Of a stretch of DNA of 35,987 nt, positions 9,348-15,759 are shown piece by piece. The translations under genes and the position numbers were made by a program. The stretch comes from Robiginitalea sp. (lineage in GTDB: Bacteria; Bacteroidota; Bacteroidia; Flavobacteriales; Flavobacteriaceae). The stretch is taken from positions 1 to 35,987 of the forward strand of contig JAHEJJ010000033.1 of the NCBI GenBank assembly GCA_024638915.1. The letters run 5' to 3'. The number at the start of each line of letters is the position of its first letter. Position 1 is the stretch's first letter. Under the pieces are notes generated by a model, which saw only the letters and a program-made list of their open reading frames with translations, did not search any database and was not told the origin of the DNA.

Positions 9348-9914
9348 TTATCCGTCCTTCAACCAATTCTCGAGCATCTGCTTCCCATGAGGAGTGAGGA
9401 CAGATTCTGGGTGAAACTGAACAGCACATACGTCAAAATTTTTATGTCGTATCGACATCAGCTGACCGTTTTCATCTACCGAGGTAGCCTCCAGGCTTTC
9501 CGGCAGGTTTGGGTCTACCACCCAGGAGTGATATCTACCCACCTCTATTTCTTTGGGCATTCCTTCGAATAACGCATCGTCTTTGATAATTAGGATTCTG
9601 GTGGCGACCCCGTGGTATACTTCATCGAGATTGATAAGTCTACCCCCGAAAACTTCCCCAATAGCCTGTTGCCCCAGGCATACGCCAAATATGCGTTTAG
9701 TAGGACCCCAGGTTTCGATGATCTCTTTAAGCAGCCCGGCTTCGTCTGGAATACCCGGCCCCGGTGAAAGCACGATGTTGTCAAATTCTGCAACATCCTT
9801 AAGGTCGAGTTGGTCGTTTCGCTTTACCTCCACTTCGCAATCCAGATCTTCCAGATAGTGCACCAAATTATAGGTGAAACTGTCGTAGTTATCTATCACA
9901 AGGACTTTCTTCAT
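9348..9914 (-). CDS. trpG: Anthranilate synthase component II (glutamine amidotransferase)
   Basis: 188 residues from the ATG at 9914. A longer start at 9935 would add seven residues and overlap trpE, and MKKVLVIDNYDSFTYN is the normal N-terminus. It is a class I glutaminase supplying ammonia to TrpE. Nucleophile C79 sits in GVCLGQQ, the oxyanion loop in LSPGPGIPDEAG, and the His/Glu of the triad are H168 and E170 in QFHPES. It starts 4 bases after the trpE stop. The same subunit could also serve 4-amino-4-deoxychorismate synthase (as pabA), but the operon context favours trpG. Confidence 0.95.
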   Translation of the reverse strand: MKKVLVIDNYDSFTYNLVHYLEDLDCEVEVKRNDQLDLKDVAEFDNIVLSPGPGIPDEAGLLKEIIETWGPTKRIFGVCLGQQAIGEVFGGRLINLDEVYHGVATRILIIKDDALFEGMPKEIEVGRYHSWVVDPNLPESLEATSVDENGQLMSIRHKNFDVCAVQFHPESVLTPHGKQMLENWLKDG

Positions 9915-9918
9915 GGCG

Positions 9919-11316
9919 CTAGATCGATTCTGCAATTTCCAGCGCCTTGGTCAATGCGCCTAATTTATTATAGGTCTCCTGCAGCTCTTTCTCCGGATCT
10001 GATGCCGCGACCAAACCTGCTCCCGCCTGATAATACAATTCGTGGTCCTTGCTCAAAAAGGTACGAATCATTATAGCATGGTTGAACTCGCCATTAAAAT
10101 CCATAAAGCCGATAGCACCGCCATAGTAATCCCTGCTGGTGTGTTCATATTTTTCAATGAGTTGCATGGCCATATGTTTTGGTGCACCGCTCAAGGTGCC
10201 TGCTGGAAAAGTGTCGGCCACCACATTCATGGTAGAAATATCCGGTTTCTTATGGGCGGTCACCTTAGAGACCAGATGGATCACATGGGAAAAGAACTGA
10301 ACTTCTCTGTAATTTTCAACGGCTACGCTATGTCCGTTCCTGCTGAGGTCGTTCCGTGCAAGATCGACCAGCATTACGTGTTCGCTGTTCTCTTTGTCAT
10401 CTTCCGTCAGCTTCTTTGCCAGTGCGGCATCTTCCTCGTCGCTACCGGTTCTTTTAAATGTACCCGCGATAGGATGGATCTCCGCTTTGCCTTTTTTGAT
10501 CACCAGCTGTGCTTCTGGGGAACTTCCAAAAATCTTAAAACTCCCATAATCAAAATAAAACAGGTAAGGAGATGGATTGATGGATCTGAGCGCTCGGTAC
10601 ACATTGAACTCATCGCCTTTGAATTTTTGCCGGAACCTTCTCGAGAGCACCAGCTGGAATACGTCTCCCCGATGGCAATGTTTTTTGGCCAGTTCCACCA
10701 GGTGCATATATTCTTTGTCCTTCATATTGGAAACCACATCGCCTTCTTTGGAAAAATTATAGGAGGCAAAATTTCGCATACTCAGCAGGTGTTCGATTTC
10801 CGCAATATTACTTTCGCTTTCGTAGCAGTGAGAAAATATATATGCTTCGTTTTTGAAGTGATTGATGGCGATGATGTTCTGATATACTGCATAATATATA
10901 TCTGGAATTTTTAGATGTCCTTCTTTTTTGGCAATTTCAATATCCTCGAAGTACCTTACAGCATCATAGGCTATGTAGCCAAAAAGGCCGTTGTTGATGA
11001 ACTTAAAGCTTTGGTTGGTTGTTTCGAACAGTTGGCTAAAATCCTGAATGAGTTGGGCAACGTCCGTTTTCTTGTCGAGAGGTTCCTCGGATTTGGAGCC
11101 ATCGGGAAGAACTTTGGTAATTGTTTCATGCTGAATTTTTATCGAAGCAATCGGGTTGCAGCAGATATAGGAAAATGAGTTATCGCTGGCGTGATAATCA
11201 CTACTTTCCAACAGTATGCTGTTGGGAAACCGATCGCGGATTTTCAGGTAAACGCTCACCGGGGTAATCGTATCCGCAAGTATCTTTTTATATGATGTCT
11301 CAAGTTTATACTTCAT
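9919..11316 (-). CDS. trpE: Anthranilate synthase component I
   Basis: 465 residues from the ATG at 11316. The upstream ATG at 11328 would add four residues and lies just beside the attenuator U-tract, so I prefer 11316. It converts chorismate plus ammonia to anthranilate. The N-terminal LLES (35-38) matches the tryptophan feedback-inhibition motif, which supports trpE over pabB. The chorismate-binding domain carries RDVFQLVLSRRF-like sequence (GDVFQLVLSRRF here), HPIAGTFKR, ENSEHVMLVDLARNDL, PAGTLSGAPK and a glycine-rich C-terminus (YYQAGAGLVAASDPEKE). It is the first structural gene after the leader peptide and attenuator. Confidence 0.96.
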   Translation of the reverse strand: MKYKLETSYKKILADTITPVSVYLKIRDRFPNSILLESSDYHASDNSFSYICCNPIASIKIQHETITKVLPDGSKSEEPLDKKTDVAQLIQDFSQLFETTNQSFKFINNGLFGYIAYDAVRYFEDIEIAKKEGHLKIPDIYYAVYQNIIAINHFKNEAYIFSHCYESESNIAEIEHLLSMRNFASYNFSKEGDVVSNMKDKEYMHLVELAKKHCHRGDVFQLVLSRRFRQKFKGDEFNVYRALRSINPSPYLFYFDYGSFKIFGSSPEAQLVIKKGKAEIHPIAGTFKRTGSDEEDAALAKKLTEDDKENSEHVMLVDLARNDLSRNGHSVAVENYREVQFFSHVIHLVSKVTAHKKPDISTMNVVADTFPAGTLSGAPKHMAMQLIEKYEHTSRDYYGGAIGFMDFNGEFNHAIMIRTFLSKDHELYYQAGAGLVAASDPEKELQETYNKLGALTKALEIAESI

Positions 11317-11330
11317 AAAGTAGGGCATTA

Positions 11331-11362
11331 AAAAAGGCCTGTCGTGATAGACAAGCCTTTTT
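11331..11362 (-). terminator. Attenuator terminator in the trp leader
   Basis: On the minus strand the arms AAAAAGGCTTGTC and GACAGGCCTTTTT form a 13-bp stem with one G-U pair and the six-base loop TATCAC. The T-run of the 3' arm acts as the U-tract. It stands between the trpL stop and trpE, leaving 14 bases to the trpE ATG, so it can only act as a leader (attenuating) terminator. The 3' arm plus part of the loop (11347-11338, TCACGACAGG) is also complementary to the trpL stop region, giving an alternative antiterminator. Confidence 0.85.
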
Positions 11363-11391
11363 GGTATGGTTACACCTGTAAAATGCTTTGC

Positions 11392-11448
11392 TCACGACTC
11401 AGGACGTAAGTTCAACCACCACCAGGTATTAGATATTCTTCTAAACAT
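11392..11448 (-). CDS. trpL: trp operon leader peptide (18 aa, three consecutive Trp codons)
   Basis: A short reading frame on the minus strand, too small for ordinary gene calling, encodes MFRRISNTWWWLNLRPES. The codons TGG TGG TGG occupy 11424-11416 and the stop is TGA at 11394-11392. It sits directly between a strong Bacteroidota promoter and the intrinsic terminator before trpE, exactly where an attenuation leader peptide is expected. The CCTGAGTCGTGA spanning its last codons can pair with TCACGACAGG in the terminator. There is no Shine-Dalgarno. The ATG lies 5 bases after the TATATTTG box, so the transcript may start within a few bases of the AUG. Function is inferred from position, codon content and RNA pairing. 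Confidence 0.85.
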   Translation of the reverse strand: MFRRISNTWWWLNLRPES

Positions 11449-11453
11449 AGCGC

Positions 11454-11486
11454 CAAATATAGAAAGGAAATTTTATATAATCAAAA
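11454..11486 (-). promoter_or_regulatory. trp operon promoter
   Basis: On the minus strand the -33-type TTTG (11485-11482) is separated by 20 bases from TATATTTG (11461-11454). This matches the Bacteroidota sigma-ABfr pattern (TTTG, 19-21 bases, TAnnTTTG). Transcription should begin near 11450, two or three bases before the trpL ATG. Confidence 0.75.
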
Positions 11487-11496
11487 TGTGAATCAC

Positions 11497-11534
11497 AAAA
11501 AAACCCGACCTGTTAAGATGTGATCGGGCTTTTG
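11497..11534 (-). terminator. Terminator after yceI
   Basis: On the minus strand AAAAGCCCGA, a 15-base loop and TCGGG are followed by a run of seven T. The pairing cores are CCCGA at 11504-11508 and TCGGG at 11524-11528. It separates the marR-yceI unit from the downstream trp promoter. Confidence 0.7.
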
Positions 11535-11553
11535 AGTTTTTCGGGAGTGTGGA

Positions 11554-12132
11554 CTAGAATTCCAAGTCTACCACCAAATCGAATTCGTCATAAATGGTTT
11601 TATCACCGAGGTTTTCGAAAAAGCTTCCGGAACCGTAACGAACATCATATTGTGCACGGTCTACCTTCATAGTCGCAGTGGCTTTGCTTCCATAAATAGA
11701 AACATCGAAAGTGACAGGTTTAGTGATTCCTTTGATGGTGAGATCTCCAGTTACTTCATAGGAGTTTTTACCGCTTGACTTCACGTCGGTAAATACCAGC
11801 TTCGAGCTGGGATGCTTTTCAACGCCAAAAAAGTCATCGGATTTCAGATGTCCTTCCAGTTTTCCCTTGTATTCGCCTTCAAGGTCGGTAGAGATCAAAC
11901 TGGTCATGTCGACCATAAATTCCCCCCCTGACAGTTTGTCGTCTTCGAAGAGCAATTCTCCGGAACTAAGATTCACGGTACCGGTATGCGAACCCGTTAC
12001 CTTGTAAGCCTTCCAGGTTACGGTGCTGGAACTGGCTTTCACTTCTTTTTTAATTTCGTTGACAGGATCGATGGCACTCATATGCCCTGTGGTGATCACT
12101 GCTACGATGAGGCTGATAACACTCTTTTTCAT
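11554..12132 (-). CDS. YceI-family periplasmic protein
   Basis: 192 residues with an N-terminal hydrophobic export signal (KKSVISLIVAVITTGHMSA). The body matches the YceI lipocalin-like barrel: SSTVTWKAYKVTGSHTGTV, DMTSLISTD, GHLKSDDFFGVEKHPSS, GDLTIKGITKPVTFDV and a late DRAQYDVRYGSGSFF. Family members bind isoprenoid or polyisoprenoid lipids in the periplasm; the ligand here is unknown. It starts 22 bases after the marR stop on the same strand, so the MarR-type regulator probably controls it. A terminator follows at 11497-11534. Confidence 0.88.
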   Translation of the reverse strand: MKKSVISLIVAVITTGHMSAIDPVNEIKKEVKASSSTVTWKAYKVTGSHTGTVNLSSGELLFEDDKLSGGEFMVDMTSLISTDLEGEYKGKLEGHLKSDDFFGVEKHPSSKLVFTDVKSSGKNSYEVTGDLTIKGITKPVTFDVSIYGSKATATMKVDRAQYDVRYGSGSFFENLGDKTIYDEFDLVVDLEF

Positions 12133-12154
12133 AATAAATGATATTGATTAAAGA

Positions 12155-12601
12155 TTAAAATTTATGTAGTAATAGATTTAATTGTTCCAATTCCTGAGCG
12201 GAAAAATTCTGTACCAATTCTTCCTCAGATCGCTTTATGGTTTGGTCCATCTTACTTAGTACCTTTTCTCCTTCCATCGTAATGGTGATTTCTACCTTTC
12301 TGCGGTTAGAGGGGCAAATAGAACGATCCACGTAGCCCTTTGCCAACAATTTGTCGACCAGTCGGGTGGTGTTGCTCATCTTATTTATCATACGCTCGTT
12401 AAGGTTTGAAAGATTGGCGGGTACGCCTTTTCGACCCCTGAGTATTCTCAATACATTAAACTGTTGCAATGAAACTTCGAAGGGTTTTAATGCTCTGGTC
12501 AGATGCTCTTTGATCTTGTTGTGTACCAGGAACAGATGAATGATCGATCTGGGTTTCAAAGGGATCTTAGTCTCTGTTTTTATTACCTCCTCAACGTTCA
12601 T
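12155..12601 (-). CDS. MarR-family transcriptional regulator
   Basis: 148 residues, the normal MarR size. A winged helix-turn-helix is visible: VSLQQFNVLRILRG, then NLNERMINKMSNTTRLVDKLLAKGYVDR as helix-turn-helix, and a basic wing (SNRRKVEITIT). Dimerisation helices lie at both ends. It is first in a two-gene unit with yceI. A perfect 16-bp palindrome (12613-12628) lies just upstream and overlaps the candidate promoter, which suggests autorepression. The inducing signal is not evident from sequence. Confidence 0.9.
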   Translation of the reverse strand: MNVEEVIKTETKIPLKPRSIIHLFLVHNKIKEHLTRALKPFEVSLQQFNVLRILRGRKGVPANLSNLNERMINKMSNTTRLVDKLLAKGYVDRSICPSNRRKVEITITMEGEKVLSKMDQTIKRSEEELVQNFSAQELEQLNLLLHKF

Positions 12602-12612
12602 GTAGTTACAAT

Positions 12613-12631
12613 ATTTGTATATACAAATGTA
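12613..12631 (-). promoter_or_regulatory. marR promoter box with overlapping palindromic operator
   Basis: ATTTGTATATACAAAT (12613-12628) is its own reverse complement. On the minus strand it overlaps TACATTTG (12631-12624), a TAnnTTTG promoter box 22 bases before the marR ATG. No clear -33 element is present. A palindrome over the promoter of a MarR gene is the usual autoregulatory layout. Confidence 0.6.
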
Positions 12632-12747
12632 AAATTATTTTTAATGTAAAAAATGATAGACAACCTAAAATTCTGTTAAAAGTAGAAGTGATGTTCTTCA
12701 CCGGGTCAATTTTTTATCTCATCTGCGATGAAAACCGTCCATATTCT

Positions 12748-12755
12748 TATTTTTG
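12748..12755 (+). promoter_or_regulatory. Promoter box upstream of the rhodanese gene
   Basis: TATTTTTG fits TAnnTTTG and lies 19 bases before the ATG at 12775. No recognisable TTTG is found at the -33 spacing, so this is a single-element call. Confidence 0.4.
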
Positions 12756-12774
12756 CCGTTAAAACCAAAACGCT

Positions 12775-13086
12775 ATGGCAGATCTTAGTCAGGGGGAATG
12801 GGCAGAAAAGTTATCCAAAGATCCGAATGCGGTGGTATTGGATGTCCGAACCGAAGAAGAAATGGAAGAAGGTTATATTCCAGATGCCCTCAATATTGAT
12901 ATTTATCAACCCCAGGAATTCATGGAAGAACTGGAGCAATTGGACAAGTCAAAGCATTACTATGTCTATTGCCGATCAGGTAACCGCAGCAGGCAGGCCT
13001 GCGCTCTGATGAATAGTATCGGGATTGCAAATGCTTTCAATCTTGAGGGTGGCGTTCTCGAATGGGAAGGTGATCTGATAGAATAG
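12775..13086 (+). CDS. Rhodanese-like domain protein
   Basis: 103 residues forming a single rhodanese domain. LDVRTEEEMEEGYIPDALNID matches the CH2A region, the active-site loop is YCRSGNRS with persulfide-forming C66, and the final helix follows EGGVLEWEG. No signal peptide, so it is cytoplasmic. Single-domain rhodaneses move sulfur as persulfide; the partner is unknown. It is divergent from marR and ends at an intrinsic terminator (13106-13130). Confidence 0.9.
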   Translation: MADLSQGEWAEKLSKDPNAVVLDVRTEEEMEEGYIPDALNIDIYQPQEFMEELEQLDKSKHYYVYCRSGNRSRQACALMNSIGIANAFNLEGGVLEWEGDLIE

Positions 13087-13105
13087 TCGATTATTCGCTA
13101 TACTG

Positions 13106-13130
13106 AATCCCTCTTGCAGTGGGATTTTTT
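13106..13130 (+). terminator. Terminator after the rhodanese gene
   Basis: AATCCC (13106-13111) pairs with GGGATT (13121-13126) across a nine-base loop and runs into TTTTTT. It sits 11 bases before the DUF2851 ATG. Confidence 0.7.
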
Positions 13131-13141
13131 ATTTTACTTCC

Positions 13142-14416
13142 ATGCGTGAAAGACTTCTTCACTTTATATGGAAATACAAAAAGTTTCGAACCAACGGTCT
13201 CCTAACTTCGAATGGTGAGACTTTGCAAATTATCGACCTGGGCACTTACAATGCACACTCAGGACCGGATTTCCTGAACGCAAGTATTATAATAGGTGCG
13301 CAGTGGTGGGCAGGGAATGTAGAATTGCACAAGAAATCTTCTGACTGGTATGCTCATCATCACAATGGCGACAGGAACTACAACAATGTGATTCTGCATG
13401 TGGTTTGGGAAGAAGATCGGATAGTTTACAGGGATACCGGCGAACAGATACCAGCCCTTGTTCTTAAAAACTTTGTGGAAGAGGATTTTCTGGATAACTA
13501 TCGAAAACTGCTCTATAAATCGGATAGCAAGTTCATAAATTGTGAATCTTATGCCGCAGATTTTGATTTGTTAGTACTGCTGCCATGGCTGGAGCACCTT
13601 TTTCGTGAACGACTCGAAACCAAAACGTCCGAAGCAGCGATGTTGCTCGATGAAACCCAGGGGAACTGGGAACGCCTGCTGTTTATCCTCTTACTGGCCA
13701 ATTTTGGCCAGCGTCTCAATCGCTCGAATTTTTTATCGTTGGCCAGATCGCTCGATTTCAATATCGTCAGGGAACTCAAAGGACATTCGCTCCAATTGGA
13801 AAGTCTTTTATTTGGTTTGAGCGGGTTACTTCAAAAAGAGCGTGTGGAGGATCAGTACTATAAGAAACTGAAAAAAGAGTTTGCTTATATCTGTAAAAAA
13901 TACCAACTACTTGACCCGGTCTTTTCATCCCCGGAATTCATGCGTGTTCGTCCAAGCAATTTCCCAACGCTCCGACTTTCTCAATTTTCCGTTCTTTACA
14001 CAACCCATGTGAATCTTTTTAGCAAGATAATTTCACTCAGATCGAAAGACGCATTTTATGAATTGTTATCCATCAGCGCAAGTGCTTACTGGCAAAGCCA
14101 TTATAATTTTGGAACAATCACCTACAACAAGGAGAAAAATCTAAGCAGGGCCTTTATAGATAAATTGATTATCAATACGGTACTGCCGGTAAAGAACCTA
14201 TATGCCAAAGAGCAGGGCAAGGATATTTATCCTGAGCTAAGAAAACTGGTCAGTCAATTGTTAAAAGAGGACAACCGTATCGTGAACCAATACCGATCAC
14301 TTGGTTTTCCCGTTCATCATGCGTTAGATTCGCAAGCCTTTCTTCAGCTGTACAGATCGTATTGTGAGAAGAATCGTTGCCTGGATTGTGCACTTGGGAA
14401 TCAAATATTGAATTGA
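13142..14416 (+). CDS. DUF2851 family protein
   Basis: 424 residues; a family largely confined to Bacteroidota and of unknown function. The conserved N-terminal block runs AHSGPDF (38-44), GNVELH (59-64, E61 and H63), SSDW (66-69), HHHNGD (72-77) and NNVILHVVW (81-89). The spacing GPDF...E-x-H followed by a hydrophobic strand recalls the core of PD-(D/E)XK nucleases. This is my inference, not an established assignment. The C-terminus carries C408, C413 and C416 (CEKNRCLDC), with further cysteines such as C134, so a bound metal or Fe-S site is possible. No signal peptide or membrane segment. It lies 18 bases before the PspC gene and probably shares its transcript. Confidence 0.85.
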   Translation: MRERLLHFIWKYKKFRTNGLLTSNGETLQIIDLGTYNAHSGPDFLNASIIIGAQWWAGNVELHKKSSDWYAHHHNGDRNYNNVILHVVWEEDRIVYRDTGEQIPALVLKNFVEEDFLDNYRKLLYKSDSKFINCESYAADFDLLVLLPWLEHLFRERLETKTSEAAMLLDETQGNWERLLFILLLANFGQRLNRSNFLSLARSLDFNIVRELKGHSLQLESLLFGLSGLLQKERVEDQYYKKLKKEFAYICKKYQLLDPVFSSPEFMRVRPSNFPTLRLSQFSVLYTTHVNLFSKIISLRSKDAFYELLSISASAYWQSHYNFGTITYNKEKNLSRAFIDKLIINTVLPVKNLYAKEQGKDIYPELRKLVSQLLKEDNRIVNQYRSLGFPVHHALDSQAFLQLYRSYCEKNRCLDCALGNQILN

Positions 14417-14434
14417 AAGCCTTATTTTTAGACG

Positions 14435-14662
14435 GTGAATATTTTTTATCAAATACTTTATTATTTCCAGAAAAGAGGATTCGAGGTCTGTCGACGGATT
14501 GCGGAACGTTTTGGTATCCGCGCCCGTGTGGTGCGGACTTCCTTTATTTATCTGACTTTCGTAACCCTTGGCTTCGGTTTTGCATTATATCTTTTTCTTG
14601 CTTTCTGGCTTAGAATAAAAGACCTGGTTTACACAAAACGCACCTCAGTTTTTGATCTTTGA
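14435..14662 (+). CDS. Small PspC-domain membrane protein
   Basis: 75 residues starting at GTG. The middle matches a PspC domain: CRRIAERFGIRARVVRTSFIYLTFVTLGFG, then a transmembrane stretch through LYLFLAFWLRIKD. The ending YTKRTSVFDL is typical of small flavobacterial PspC proteins. In other bacteria PspC takes part in envelope stress signalling; there are no psp partners here, so its role is open. Its stop overlaps a possible TTG start of the next gene and lies 2 bases before that gene's ATG. Confidence 0.75.
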   Translation: MNIFYQILYYFQKRGFEVCRRIAERFGIRARVVRTSFIYLTFVTLGFGFALYLFLAFWLRIKDLVYTKRTSVFDL

Positions 14663-14664
14663 AT

Positions 14665-15672
14665 ATGTTAAAACTACTCCGTTCTAAAATCTACCTGGCT
14701 GTCGTTTTCATTATATCCATTTTGTTTATTGGTGTATTGGGTTACCGTTATATTGCGAATTTCGGTTGGCTCGATGCGCTTTATATGACTATAATTACGG
14801 TTACTACGGTTGGGTTTCGCGAGGTGCGACCCCTGGACGCAGACGCCAAATTATTTACCGTAATTTTAATCATCGTAAGTGTATTTATATTTGCTTATGC
14901 CATATCTGTCATTACAGAATATATCATCAGCAGAAACTCTCTTCAATTATTAAAAAAGAAAAAGGTGAAAAGCATGATCAATAGCATGACAGGACACACC
15001 ATTGTTTGCGGTTATGGAAGGAATGGGATGCAGGCCTCTGTCCGATTGAAAACTTATAAACGACCCTTCGTGGTAATCGAAAATGATAAACAATTGATTG
15101 AAAAACACGAAAATGATGTGCTTTTTATCGAAGGGGACGCCAATGAGGACGAAATTCTTCTCCGTGCAGGTGTAAAACGTGCCTCTAATCTTATCGTCAC
15201 ATTACCCGATGACGCTGCCAATTTATTCGTAGTCCTTTCGGCAAGACAGCTGAACAATGAACTCTTCATTATCAGTCGGGCTTCACAGCTAGGCTCTCAT
15301 AAAAAACTGGAACTTGCCGGGGCCGACAAAGTGATCATGCCCGATAAAATTGGTGGTGATCATATGGCCTCTCTGGTAGTGCTCCCAGACCTTATCACTT
15401 TTATGGATAAATTATCTGTAGAGGGAGAGCATACCACTAATCTGGAAGAGGTGGCTATTGAGGATTTTGGAGGCCCGGAGAAATGCAATTCCTTGCGCGA
15501 CCTGGACTTGAGAAGAAAAACCGGCTGTACCATTATTGGATATATCACTCCTGATGGGACCTACATTATCAATCCCGAGGCCGATCTACCCCTCCAACCC
15601 AGAAGCAAAGTCATCGTTCTGGGTAGACCGGAGCAAATACAAAAACTAAATGAGATGTTTCATATCGGATAG
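14665..15672 (+). CDS. Potassium channel with TrkA (RCK) domain
   Basis: 335 residues from the ATG at 14665; an in-frame TTG at 14659 would add two. Two transmembrane helices (about 11-28 and 63-86) flank a pore loop with TTVGFR at residues 47-52. A cytoplasmic TrkA-N domain follows, with VCGYGRNGM at 115-122 as the nucleotide-binding glycine motif and a strand-end acidic residue in VVIEND. A TrkA-C domain occupies the last 80 or so residues. The arrangement is that of MthK/Kch-type two-helix K+ channels. The pore reads GFR where GYG or GFG is usual, which may affect selectivity or conduction. It is coupled to the PspC gene. Confidence 0.85.
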   Translation: MLKLLRSKIYLAVVFIISILFIGVLGYRYIANFGWLDALYMTIITVTTVGFREVRPLDADAKLFTVILIIVSVFIFAYAISVITEYIISRNSLQLLKKKKVKSMINSMTGHTIVCGYGRNGMQASVRLKTYKRPFVVIENDKQLIEKHENDVLFIEGDANEDEILLRAGVKRASNLIVTLPDDAANLFVVLSARQLNNELFIISRASQLGSHKKLELAGADKVIMPDKIGGDHMASLVVLPDLITFMDKLSVEGEHTTNLEEVAIEDFGGPEKCNSLRDLDLRRKTGCTIIGYITPDGTYIINPEADLPLQPRSKVIVLGRPEQIQKLNEMFHIG

Positions 15673-15680
15673 TCGAGGCC

Positions 15681-15694
15681 TCAAATATATTTGA
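15681..15694 (+). promoter_or_regulatory. Palindromic promoter region of the AGCS symporter
   Basis: TCAAATATATTTGA is a perfect 14-bp palindrome containing TATATTTG (15686-15693), a TAnnTTTG box 66 bases before the ATG. It is flanked by GAGGC and GCCTC, which extend the symmetry. It could be an operator or a structured 5' region. No -33 TTTG is seen. Confidence 0.5.
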
Positions 15695-15759
15695 TTGCCT
15701 CTGGAATTTTTAGGATATTGCCCTTCCAACTAACTAAATAAAAACCAAAAACATCTATT

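Noticed and set aside
10042-10914. 290-codon open frame on the + strand inside trpE
   Set aside because: It lies wholly antisense to trpE, has no recognisable family and shows no promoter; it is a shadow of trpE codon use.
15673-15759. Glycine riboswitch ahead of the AGCS symporter
   Set aside because: The 87-base leader is too short and lacks the conserved glycine aptamer core; only a palindromic promoter is seen.
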